The notes under the pieces: model-generated
The model's database searches: none
What the model saw: only the letters and a program-made list of their open reading frames with translations
What the model was told of the DNA's origin: nothing
Shown here: positions 10,323 to 21,166 of the stretch, piece after piece
Layout of the letters: each line of letters starts with the position of its first letter
Numbering within the stretch: position 1 is the stretch's first letter
Program-made: the position numbers and the translations under genes
Source of the DNA: Magnaporthiopsis rhizophila
Taxonomy: Eukaryota > Ascomycota > Sordariomycetes > Magnaporthales > Magnaporthaceae
Direction: 5' to 3'
Assembly (NCBI GenBank): GCA_003049465.1
Contig: PYSS01000047.1
Span: 164,428-228,427, forward strand
DNA: 64,000 nt

Positions 10323-12634
10323 GGTACGAAATGGTGAAGACAGCACCCAATACAGCCCTCGTAGCATAACGACTCGATTAGTAAAAAGTGGGTTATGGCT
10401 AGCTATTTTCTGGTGTGACTATTCATCCGTAATTGGAGCGTTTGTTCACCTAATTAGGTGCTAGAGCTCTTTTTTTAATCCTTCAAACAACCTCGATGCG
10501 AACACTTAACACCCGAAGTCATATTTAAAAAGGGGCGTTTGTAGGCTTATCCGCCGAACACCAAATCGACGAGTAATTCGCATTTATCGCATTCATCTTA
10601 TTCGCGTTGATGCTAGCTTAAAGGCGTGTCCGAATTATTGCTTCCAGACTTATCACTTTAACTCATTATGAATAGCCTTGATAAAAGATATTCTAATTAC
10701 CATATTCCCAGGTTGAGCGGCCTTGTTTAAGACTGGTTGGGGGGTGGCGAAGGAGACGGCAAAGGAAATGGCCTTGGGCTTTATATATTCCACTGGTTGG
10801 CCTCGTTAAAAGAAACTTTGAGCCGGGTGTTTTGTTTTTGGTGGTTTTTACAAGGGCTAGGAAACCACCTTGCCTGGATTCATAACTTAAAGAGGAAGCA
10901 GTTGCTAAAAATAGTACGTGGAAGAGTGAATACAATTGTAGTTTGGGCAGACGCTAATAGGTTCTCAGGTCGGCCCCTGCGCATCCCCGTGGCTGGGAAG
11001 CGTGGGTTCTCAGAAACTGTGCAAGGTACGATCTGATAGGGCTAGGGCTAGGTCGACCTGGGGGGTTATATCGGTGGGATGGGGAAACAGTCGGAAGCGC
11101 CTGTGCTCTTGGTCGCGGCTTGACAAATAGGAAGGCTTGATAGTCCGATTATTACCAAAGACGGTAAGGTAGGTACACCCTTCCGGGATCATAAACGCTA
11201 GATCTCCCGTCTTTCGTCCGAACACTTCCCAACTGGAATAAGTATTTTTCCTTATAAATGCAAGATTATGAGTTCGCCCGAATCTAACGTTTATGATCCT
11301 GGAACGGCCAGCCCTTTCCAGCCTTGCACCCCACTCTCATCACCACTGACCCCCACCGACCAGGGCGCCTTGCCATCGTCGGCCAAGGTTACTAATATCC
11401 AGGGCTGAAGCGTCCGGTTCGGCATGGCCGGTTCTGCCCACAACACCATTTCCGGTCCCGCGATCTGTGTTTCTGGGTCTTCGAGGCTGCTTTGCGTTGA
11501 TCTTTTTGCCACGGCGCGTGATAGCGGTCGTCACCGCCATCCTCACACACTCCGAACAGAAGCCGCTATCAGACCAACCGGGCTCATATCAAAATCACCA
11601 CGCTCGTTCCAGTTCTGTCGACCGTGCTGTGCGCGTCAACCGTCACGCCTGCATGTCGTCATATAGCGTTGGGACAGCCCCGCTGGCTCTGGTTCGCTCC
11701 GCCCCGGGGGCCGTGCGACTTGGACCTTTCTGGCAGGTCGTCAAGACGCGTGATCATTGCGATTGGGAAACGCGCAACAACACACGTAGGCTTCCTGGCT
11801 TACTAGGCACCTCCACCTACGTAGAGCATCTCCCCTGATTCTGAGCGAATGCGGAAGGTACTGACGCGCACAGGAAGGTTCGTCGCCCTTGTGGTGGTTT
11901 TACTGGGGACGCGGTAGTTGGTTGCAGGGGTCCATATTGAGCGTTTTGGGGAGCACGGCTTACTCAGGAATGATCAACCCCTTGACCGCCATCAAATACC
12001 GGCTTGCTCATAGGGCGCGACCCCGGAGGCAAACCTTGATTTCAACAGCAATTGAGGATAATTATATTAAAACGCGTAAGTTGTAGGTCGGGGTGCGCAT
12101 TTGGCGTGGCATGGAACTGTGTGGCATCGGGGAGGGTGGGCGTTACCCTCTTGTCGGGTTCGGTCAGTGCATTCGTTCAACATAAAAAGCGACAAGGAGG
12201 CACCCTTCACCTTGGCAAGGAGCACCAGACACTCAAGTCGGTGTATTGAACCTCAAGCTCCTGAACCAGTCTACGTAACTTATCACAGCCTTTTGGTGAT
12301 ACCCCTCTTTTTGAGCTCCTTACGTAGATGCTGTCAGGGACATAGCCTCTCTTCTTGCCTCCCTCTGCTCCAGGCATACGAATCTGCGTGGGCTACCCCG
12401 CCCCTACTGCCTCGTCGCTTCGCGTCGTCTTCTGTCCGGATTCACCGACCGAACTCCTTAGCTATACCCTCAAATGCGGAATCCGAATAGGGGCTGTCCG
12501 GGTTTGCAAGATAGCCGCCGTACCTGGGCCCGGGTAGCTAATCAAATCAGTTCATGTCACGCCGAGGAGAGGACTTTTGCATCTTAGCGAGCGTGTCCCT
12601 CGTTGACGGCCTCCTGCTAGGCTCTTTTTTAATC

Positions 12635-12643
12635 TATATAAAT
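12635..12643 (+). promoter_or_regulatory. TATA box of amine-oxidase gene
   Basis: TATATAAAT about 100 bp upstream of the ATG at 12742 and followed by a CT-rich leader, the usual arrangement in filamentous fungi. Not proven functional. Confidence 0.5.
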
Positions 12644-12741
12644 CTACTGCTTGGCGCCGCTAACGCCATGGCGATTCTTACCTCCTCACCTCAATCCACT
12701 TCCCCCTCCTTCGTTCTCTCATTTTTCCCTTTCTCGCCAGG

Positions 12742-14716
12742 ATGAAGTTCCTCCTCGCCTTGGTCAGCCTGGCCACCGGCCTTGCATCGGCGGCAGCCTC
12801 CGAGTTCGTCGCCGAAAAGCGCGCCGTCAACAGCACCTACATCCCCGTCAAGGCGCCGCGCGACAACCTCTGGAGCAAAATTACCGACCAGGAGCAGAGG
12901 GATATCCTCAGCTTCATAGGGCGGGAGCAGAACAAGTCCATGTATGTACCAACCAGTATTGGGGTTGATTCGTGTGGTGGCGATGTGCTAAGGAGACCGC
13001 AGACCCGCGGAACTCAACTTTGTCCAGTCCACGATCTGGCAGCTCGCCCCGAACAAGACTGAGGCAAGCCTATACCTGTCAGGCCAGGGCGCGAAGCCGA
13101 AGCGGTACGCCCGTATTCTGGGCGACGGCGATTGCGTCACCCGCGAGTACATGATCGGGCCGCTTCCCGTCAACAATGAGACGAGAGCCGTGTCCCTCGA
13201 CTACTTGTACCGTGGAAACGCAACACTGGTGAGCAAATCAAAGTGGTGTGATCCCAACTGGGGCAACGCCACTCTCCGCCGCCAGGCTGCCGACGAGGCT
13301 CGCAAGATTAGGGTTGTTTACAAGAGGGCCCTCGAGCGTCGCGAGGACAAGAGCCCCTACGAGGAGAAGCTGCTTTGGGACGGCAACAAGCTGCCGCACG
13401 ACGACAAGGAACCGCCCGTGTCCATCGCGCCCGGCGGCGCGCGCTACGAGTACGACCACGAGCAGAACTACGTCTCGTGGATGGACTTTTCGTTCTTCAT
13501 TGCCACCGGCCCCGCGGGCGTGTCGGTGCACGACATCCGCTACAAGGGGGAGAGGATCGTTTACCAGCTCGGGATGCAGGAGGCCCTCGCGCACTACGCC
13601 GGCCCCGACCGGGTCCAGACGTACGCATCCTACATCGACGTGACGGTCGGCTTCACCACGTACAACATGATCTCTGGGTACGACTGCCCATCCTATGCGA
13701 CTTACACGGACGCCTTTTGCCTGTTCGAGTATACCAAGGACTTCCCCCTGAGCCGCCGCTACGTCAAGGAGCAGGGCACGTACCACGCGGCCAAGAACAC
13801 GGCCTTCCTGCTGCGCAGCGTCAACACGGTCGACAACTACGACTACATGACCACGTATGAGTTCCGCCTCGACGGCTCCATCGAGATCCTCGTCCGCGCC
13901 TCGGGCTACATCCAAGGCTCTACTTCGGTGGATGAGAAGGACGTCTGGGACTACGGGTTCCACATCCGCAAAGGCCTCTCGGGCTCCATGCACGACCACG
14001 TGCTCAACTTCAAGGCCGACCTCGACATCCTGGGCACCAAAAATAGCCTGTTCAAGACCCAGTTCGTGCCGCACTCGCAGGTCTTCCCTTGGTCCAACGG
14101 CTCCGTGGTCAACACGATGAAGGCCAACCGCAGCTTCATCACCAACGAGGACCAGGGCAGGATCAACTGGGCCGCCAACTCGGCCGCGACCTACGCCGTC
14201 GTCAACAGGGACAAGCCCAACGAGAACGGTGAGTTCCCGGGCTACAAGATCCACCCGACCACAGGCTCAAGCATACACGTCACCGTCCAGAACTCGACAG
14301 TGTTCCCGCGCGAGATCAACTGGGCCACGCACCCGCTCTACGCCGTCAGGCGCAAGGACACGGAGCCCGTGTCGGCGCACCCCATCGCCGTCTGGGACAA
14401 GGGCAAGCCGCCGTTTGTCGACTTCGACAGCTTCTTCGACGGCGAGTCCCTGGAGCAGGAGGACCACGTCATCTACTTCAACCTCGGCATGCACCACATG
14501 CCCGACAAGTACGACCTGCCCGTCACCACCTTCCTGGACGCCCAGTCCGGCATGACGCTGCGCCCGCAGAACTACCTGCCCAGCAACGGCTGGCTGTCCA
14601 CCAGGCAGCAGATCCACATCGAGAACTGCAAGGTCGACACGTACGGCAGGGAGGATCTCAAGGGATCGTACGACCTGGCGAACACGGGGCCGCCCTCCTA
14701 CCCTGGCCTTGTGTAG
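12742..14716 (+). CDS. Secreted copper amine oxidase
   Basis: Exons 12742-12941 and 13003-14716 give 637 residues; the intron has a GTATGT donor and CAG acceptor. Residues 1-20 (MKFLLALVSLATGLASAAAS) are a signal peptide, so the enzyme is probably exported. Copper amine oxidases oxidise primary amines to aldehydes, releasing ammonia and hydrogen peroxide. The cofactor motif N-Y-D places the tyrosine converted to topaquinone at Tyr346. The YID motif supplies the gate Tyr277 and catalytic base Asp279. Copper ligands are the HDH pair (His397, His399) and His564/565 in GMHHMP. The disulfide-bounded loop after DCP is only about 11 residues to the next Cys, compared with around 27 in the pea enzyme, so access to the active site may differ. 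All catalytic residues are present and it looks functional. An N-glycosylation-rich sequence supports secretion. Confidence 0.92.
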
Positions 14717-15709
14717 TAATCGGGGTGTCGTCGTTTAGACCTTCATATCTGTTCATCAGCGCGGTTTCCTTGTGGCTGGGTTTCTATTGGGACGTAGGTT
14801 GGTGTTGGATATATATACGCACGTATTTACAAAAAGGTAATAGAGCAGGAATTTATCGTTAGACAAGTGACCATGGTACATTCCATATTTCGACACGGCC
14901 GAACCTGCGCAATCACCCCGCGATCTACAAAACCGGGTACAAGGCTACTGCCGAGGTCGTTCTCACATGGCGCAGCCTGCAAGCACCGTGGGAAGCACGG
15001 GAGGCGGGCCGGCGGGCAATCTTCAGGATTTCCCCCAGCCAATACCAAGGCCCGGAGGGCTACCTTTGCTCGTCCCGCGTAGCGGTCCTTTTTTTTAGCC
15101 GACCATATGCCAATGAGGACATATCAAAGGATGGCCCAGAAAATCCTTCGAGGCCATTCACTGCCACCATGATATCTTGGCTTGGGGGGCCGTAAGCATA
15201 TTCCTTTGCCGTAGCGACTCCTTGCTCGTCTTTTTCTGAACTTCTTCTCCCCGATTTTCTTTTGGCTGCTCTGGTGGGTGTCTGAATGGTACGTATGGTG
15301 TAACGGATCCAACGCAGGATCCCGAACGTGTGTTGCCTGTATGTATCCCTTTTTGCCCCACCACCCGCCTAGGTATGTATCTATCTTTCTAGTACATCCC
15401 ACACCTAGAGCAAACAATGGATGTTATCAAATCCCGACCCGAGCCGCTGGGACTGGCTCCGCTTTGCCCTCCCATATGCGACTTTGGGTAGGTACGACCC
15501 TTCCAGCACTGTGATTGGGCAACAGTCCATTAGGCAGCCGCAGCAAACAAGCGCCTGCTCCGTTTGCTGAATTGCTGTCCTCTCTTGGGGAGCAAAACTC
15601 ACGCGCCCGTCCCTCGTTCAAATGCTCCCTCCTCCCGCTCTCTTTTCCTTCCTCACTCCCACGGGCAGACACCTACAGCGTACACCATTCATCACAAAGT
15701 CTGCAAAAG
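14717..15709. other. Intergenic, 1.0 kb
   Basis: Holds the 3' region of the amine-oxidase gene (an AT-rich TATATATAC stretch at about 14810) and the CT-rich promoter/leader of the next gene (15,590-15,700). No gene seen. Confidence 0.5.
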
Positions 15710-18067
15710 ATGGGCCAGCGACACCAGATATTCGTCATCGCCCGCCCGGCGCCCGGCCAGCGGTACCGCTGCCTCGCCGTCGTGCACGACCAGTGGCTGT
15801 ACGGAGCCTCGGCCCTTAACACCTGCCTCCGTCTCCTGCGCATATTTTCCAACCCTCTCAACCGTTTCCCGCTCCAGCAGGAGGTCGCGTTTGCCCGGGA
15901 GTACTACTCCCGTGAGGATGCCGAGGAGCTGGAGCGCGAATTCAAGGCTGTCCATGAGAACGCGCCCATCCCGTTCCCATTTGTAGGTGCCTGCCTCGTA
16001 TTCGGTATGTTCAAAAGGTTCAATTTCCCCGGCCTGGCCATGGCCAGCATCTTGGGCAAAGCCCGAACTGACACTAGCTGCTCTCCGCGGGCAGGCGCGA
16101 GCAACAATACCGAAAGTGGCGGAGCCAAGCTTGTCTATTTGGAGCATATGGGTCTCAGATTCGACGAGGGCGACAATAACGATGGCATCACCATCATTGA
16201 CATCACGGATCTGGACAACGTCCGCTACTGCTTCGTCGACTTTCATGGCATGGAGTCTGAGAGGGAGGTGCCTCTGCACACCCCTCTGTCGGCTATGGAC
16301 TACATCCTCGCCTACTACAGCCCGCACCACCCCTTCATGGTCCACAACCAGCACACCCAGAAGGCTCTGAAGAAGTACGACTTGGTTCAAGTCGAGGCTC
16401 TGAATGGTAAGCTACTGATTGCTCCGTTTCCCGAGAAGCCCAGACGCGACGCGAGGCACGTGGCTGACAGCGCGTGATTGCGTCCTCCAGACTGCTGGCC
16501 TGATGAAGCATGGCGTGTCAGTGACCAAGATGCCAAGAACTTCTCCGATGGCCACGGTCCCACGCCGGACAACGACGACAAGACGCCTGTCTCCTTGCGC
16601 GATAAGGCCACCCACAAGCTCCTGCATGAGCTTCTCCATGACCCCAGCCCGGATGTTTCGCTCCTCGATGTCCCGCTTGGCCTCGCTGGGGTTCGCAAGG
16701 TCGCCTTGGACTACTTAGTCGAGCATCCCTCCGATGTGGCCAAGTGTCCGGCCGGCCCGGCAATCCTCGCGCTCGGTCTTCATGGCCAGACCACTGTCGA
16801 CCTGTCTCTTTTCCCTGACCTGACCGCCGATGGCATCCGCGAGGTTCTCAGCAGCGAGCAGCTCGAAGCGGCCGAAATCGTCAACCTATCCGGCACGCAG
16901 GCCTTCGCCACCACCGACGACATCAAAGCAACAATGGGTGTGTTAGGCCCCAATGTCCGTGAGCTTTACCACCTGGTCCGTCCTGGTCGGGCGCATGATG
17001 ACATCTCGGTCGCTCTCGCGCTTCGTTCCGGACTCGTCCGGGATGTCCGCCTCCCACAGAAAATTCTCCTAGGCGCGGTGCTCTCAGTAAGCCTCCGGGA
17101 TCTGAGGAACAGCAGCGACGTCGGCCAGGAGGACATCGTAATCAAAGAGGCCAGACTCGACAGCCTCAACCTGCTCAAACCGAGGGACCTCAAGTTTGAC
17201 GGCCCGCCTGCCCCGACCTCTCCACTTTGGCCGACCACACAGTTCCCCGTTTCGCAGCTCCTCCTCATTCGGGACTGCTCGGAGGGAATGACGCTTCCCG
17301 GCGACATCATACACCTTCACGACGGCCTCATCGGGCCCGCACGCGTAATTACCGGCCTGCTCGCCGTCATTCGCAGCCACTGGCTCGATACCATCAACAA
17401 GGGTATTACCAAACTATCGCTCAAGGTCGCCTTCGCTTTCGCCACGGAGGCGGCAACCGTGATGACTCCCCTCAAGGACGGCGGGGGCGGCGAGGGTGGC
17501 CGCGCGCCGCCGTCCTATGCCATGGAGATCAACCATCCGCCCATCCAGGCCCTCTCTGCCAGCACCCGCGAGCAGTTTACTTTCTGGACCGACAGCAGAA
17601 AGGACCAGACCATGCAGCCCTTGGGTCCGGACCGGTGGGCCGCCATAGCCGCCTTCGACTATCCCCGGCATAACCTCGGAGGCGAAGGAGGCGCCGATAT
17701 CGCCCCGATACTTACAGATTTCCAGGTGCACGTGGGGTTTGTTCGGACTCGAGACGGCGCCACGACCCCACGCCGCCGTGTTGCTGCGTCGTCGACGCCG
17801 CCACCGGTCCCAAAAAACGACGAGATGAGGTTTGAGATCGACCCGCGGGACCTCGAGGTTATGGGACTGGTCGACTTTGCACGGACATATCAGGCATTGA
17901 CGCCGGATGACGTCGCCGAGCGGATTTCTAAGCTCGAGGCTATCGGGCGTGGGATCCTCTGCAAGCCCGGCGATAGCTGCAGCGTCAACATCAAGACGGT
18001 GACGGCAGAGAAGGCAGCGGACCTCATGCGCGCGTACCTGGACAACTACCACCTGACGAAGTCGTAA
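15710..18067 (+). CDS. Unrecognised 727-residue protein
   Basis: Exons 15710-16004, 16095-16406 and 16491-18067. Intron 1 (90 nt) has a GTATGT donor, a CTGAC branch and a GCAG acceptor; because it is a multiple of three and free of stops, the frame also stays open if it is retained. Intron 2 is 84 nt. The start MGQRHQIFVIARP begins a compact, well-composed N-terminal region of about 220 residues with no signal peptide or membrane helix. It is followed by a Leu-rich middle (about 240-420) whose spacing (for example VDLSLFPDL, AAEIVNLSGTQ) is reminiscent of irregular leucine-rich repeats. A further alpha/beta-like C-terminal part ends AYLDNYHLTKS. I recognise no catalytic motif and assign no function. 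The composition is clearly coding. The leucine-rich-repeat idea is a weak inference; similar proteins may exist as uncharacterised fungal families. Confidence 0.78.
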
Positions 18068-18839
18068 CTCGCCAGGGGGTTGCTGGTGGCGATTGATAGG
18101 GCCGCCGGCGACAACGGCACGGAGGTCGGGAGACTGTTTGTTGGCGCGTTGTCACGTGCTTGTCGAGGGTAGGGACGTGCTGGCAAAGCAACTTTGACCA
18201 CAACGGTGAATGAAGAATGGGAGGGGAAACAGGAGATAGGGAAAGGACATGGGAGATAGGAAACAATACAGGAAATAGGAATCGACATAGGAAACGGTAC
18301 CTACAGGACGAATTCAGATAATGGGCAATGGCTCTCTAGTTGTGCAAGACGTCCCGTCGCTCTCCATGGTTTTTGTCCACTTCTCGTCTCCGGAGACACT
18401 TTTGCCGGGCCGCGTTAGCTTGGGAATCATTGTGATTGCGATGCTTTCAGGTCCTTTAGTGCGTAGCCCTAGCCTGGCGGGCGAATCGCAACGAGGATTT
18501 TTCTCTGCTAAGAGCTTGGAGCCAGCTTTGGTCCTTGTCAAAAACACCGTCTGTTGATGTGCAACACGGCGCTGCACTCCAGCATCGAGTCCCCTTATGA
18601 GTTGGCGCCCTGAGCTGACGTGCTGTCACGTGGCGCTCGGCGCCAACGGCAGGAATGCGAGCAATGGAAGCTCGATGCCGCGCTTGCGGTTCCTTGGCAT
18701 AATCACTATCGATCAGCGAGTGGCTCGGTATTTACTCGGACTTTGGGCCGCTAGTGTCGCTTTCCGCAATGCCATCCCACATCACGTCGAGGAAGGACAC
18801 GGAACCGTTTGCTAAACTAAACATCCCCATCACTCTCGC
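18068..18839. other. Intergenic, 0.77 kb
   Basis: Just past the stop of the previous gene is an imperfect purine repeat (about 18,215-18,295; recurring GATAGGAAA/CATAGGAAA-like units). Promoter of the F-box-like gene lies downstream. No gene seen. Confidence 0.5.
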
Positions 18840-20500
18840 ATGCAAACGACCGACGAGATGGCCCGGTCCTGCCCACTTCCCATCGACATCGCGGTCGACA
18901 TCCTAGAGTACGTCGACTTGCCGGGGACCCTATTCTCGGCCGTCCTGACCAGCCGGGTGTTCTGGTTCGCCTTCGAGTCGCGGCGGCAGCACGTCCTGCG
19001 GAGCGTGCTGCGGCGGTACATCGGCCCGTGCCTACTACCGCTGGCCGTCGCGACGCTCGAGGCCGGCCGGACGCACGACTGGGACGCCGTCGAGGTCGTG
19101 CTGCGGTGCAGCCTAGGGGTGGAGCCGGCAGTAGTTGTCGCGACGGACTCGTCGCCACCGGGTGAAGTCCCCGCAGATGGCCCGCCGGCGTCGTCGTCGC
19201 AGCGCCATCGCCGCATCGACCCACTCGAGCGCATCTCGCCCCTGACTCGCGAGACGGCAGCGGCCCTGACCAGGGTCCACAGGGCTGTCGAAAAGTTCAC
19301 GCTGGACCTGGCGCGCCCGGCGCTGGCGTTGTTCCGCTCAATCTACGCCGAAGGGGGCGGCGGCGGCGGAGAGGCTGTATGTGCAGGAGCAGGCCAGCGC
19401 AGGGCGCTAGAACCCACGTGGCGCGAGCTGCAGCGCATCCAACGGGCCTTCTACCGCTACCAGCTCTACTGCAACACGGCGGGCCGCGCCGGCATCCGCG
19501 ATGTCCGGCACGGGGTGGGCCCTGAAATGCCGTGGACCGAGGAGCAGAGGCGTTTGGCGCAGAAGTTGCAGCTGGGAATGTGGCCCACTGTGGCCAACGA
19601 GCAGCTGGCCTGTGTTTCCGACTTTTTGGAAAGGAAGATGCAGTATTGTGCGTCGCCCTGGCCTTGGACCTTTCAGGGAGGTCAATAGAGATGCTAATAA
19701 TGCACGCGTCCTTGCAGACTTTGAGATGCTCGCCCAACACGATGTCGAGTGGGGCGCGCACAGAGTTGACTGGGTCAGCCAACATATCGCAGTGCCACAT
19801 CGGCGCTTTCTTGTGAGCCCACTGTCCCTCCTTCCCATGGACGTGTAGGGAGTCAATCGAGAAAGGCAAACTGACACCCGGCGAGCAGCTCAACAGCGGA
19901 CTTCTTCCTTTTGACCGCCTGTCCAGGACCAACGACGAGGGCGAGTGGAAACGCATCATCGAGGAAATCGACGTGCCCAGCTATTGCGACCCGGCCCAGT
20001 TCAGATTTCTCGACACGCTCGAGGGGAAGATGACGGTGCTCAGGCATTCCCACCTGGGCACCTCCCTGATCATGTCGCTGCACGGGCCCCCCGGCATCGT
20101 GCAGGCGCCGAGGGGGCCGCCCTGGCCGCCAGGGTGGAAGGACGTGGATGGCGTCGTCGAGTACGCCCAAAAGGTCGGCCGGCGACCGCTCTACATGACC
20201 GAGGCCTGCCGCGCCGACGACATGCTGGGCCTGCGGGGCACCCACCTGCGCGAGGCCGGGTGCGTGTTCTGGGACGGCGCCGAGAGTGCGCGCGTGGCGA
20301 CGGACGCGAAGCTCCGCAAGTCGGCCGAGCACGGGTGGCGGTACAGCGGGGGACCCGGCGCCGCGGCGGAGGCGCGCGCCCTCGCGGGGATGCGCCGGTC
20401 GTGGGCGGAGCGCGCGCAGATCTGGGCTCGGGGCGGAGCCGGCCACTGGGAGGAGGGGGACGACAGTCGGGTGGTGTATGACGAGGTGCCGCGGGGCTGA
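18840..20500 (+). CDS. F-box-like protein
   Basis: Best model: exons 18840-19647, 19718-19812 and 19853-20500, 516 residues. An F-box-like segment near the N-terminus (CPLPIDIAVDILEYVDLPG, then LFSAVLTSRVFW) matches the Pro/Ile/Leu spacing by which F-box proteins bind Skp1 in SCF ubiquitin ligases. The rest, rich in Arg, Ala and Trp, probably recognises a target; it resembles the large, poorly characterised F-box families of fungi. Intron 1 (70 nt) is canonical with a CTAAT branch. The second junction is uncertain: reading through hits a TAG at 19846, and the model needs a 40-nt intron (19813-19852). An alternative 48-nt intron at about 19843-19890, with a CTGAC branch, also restores frame. 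A small frameshift is possible, so the gene could be damaged. The C-terminal exon is clearly coding. Confidence 0.7.
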
Positions 20501-21166
20501 GTCTGGAAGGACGAGGTTCAAAGCATCCTGGCATACTACGTACCCTTGACCAACATCCGAGTCGAGTCATTCATCATATCAACTCCTTCCTGTTGTGGAA
20601 GGTGGGCTGTGGGAACGTTGCAATCCGCACACTTTGGACAGTCTGATCTGGAAGGCTGTTTGGAACCGGCATTCCACCACCACCACCAACCTTATCCGAA
20701 CCACCAGCTTCGGCATATGTGCTCAGGGGCTGCGTAGGGCTGCATGAAACCTCGTGTTTGGGCCTCAGCCACCACTGGATGGCGGATGGTTGCATTGTCG
20801 CATCCTCCCATCATCCTCGGTATACCCGAGGTGTCGGGTTACACGAGCCATGTCATCCCCGTGTCTCGTTCCAAATGGCTGGCCCCGCAAGGCCACCAGC
20901 AATGAGCGGGACCGGGACATTTAACCGTGGATGTAAGCGGTCCGTTGGCGAATTTCCCTTGTAAGATCGGTTTATTTCGTCTCCACGGTACCCGCAGGCC
21001 GGGTGACACATCGCGAAATTTCGGGGGTTATATTATATCGTCCACCGCGGCCCTCGCTAGTACTTCCTCTGTCCTGTCTCCCTCTGTTGGAAGGTCCAAA
21101 CACACTCTCTTTGCGCCCTGCCGCTCCATTCGTTCGCGGTTCGGTCTTCTAATCAACCAAAGAACC
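20501..21166. other. Intergenic, 0.67 kb
   Basis: Contains the promoter of the GH76 gene, including a TTATATTATAT element at about 21,028-21,038, roughly 130 bp before the ATG, and a CT-rich leader. No gene seen. Confidence 0.5.

Larger units (their letters stand above)
9979..12741. other. Gene-free, AT-richer tract with possible repeat relics
   Basis: 2.8 kb with no supported gene. From about 10,150 to 10,950 and again 11,200-12,100 the sequence is visibly richer in A/T and TA steps than its neighbours and full of stops on both strands. This would fit a decayed repeat or transposon, though I recognise no element, terminal repeats or protein remnant. The last 120 bp form the amine-oxidase promoter. 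Confidence 0.4.

Noticed and set aside
11036..11055. Interstitial telomere-like GGGCTAGGGCTAGG
   Set aside because: Only two and a half units, and the unit is GGGCTA rather than TTAGGG; chance is sufficient.
13238..14254. 338-codon minus-strand frame
   Set aside because: Antisense shadow of the copper amine oxidase; Val/Asp/Gly-rich with no motif.
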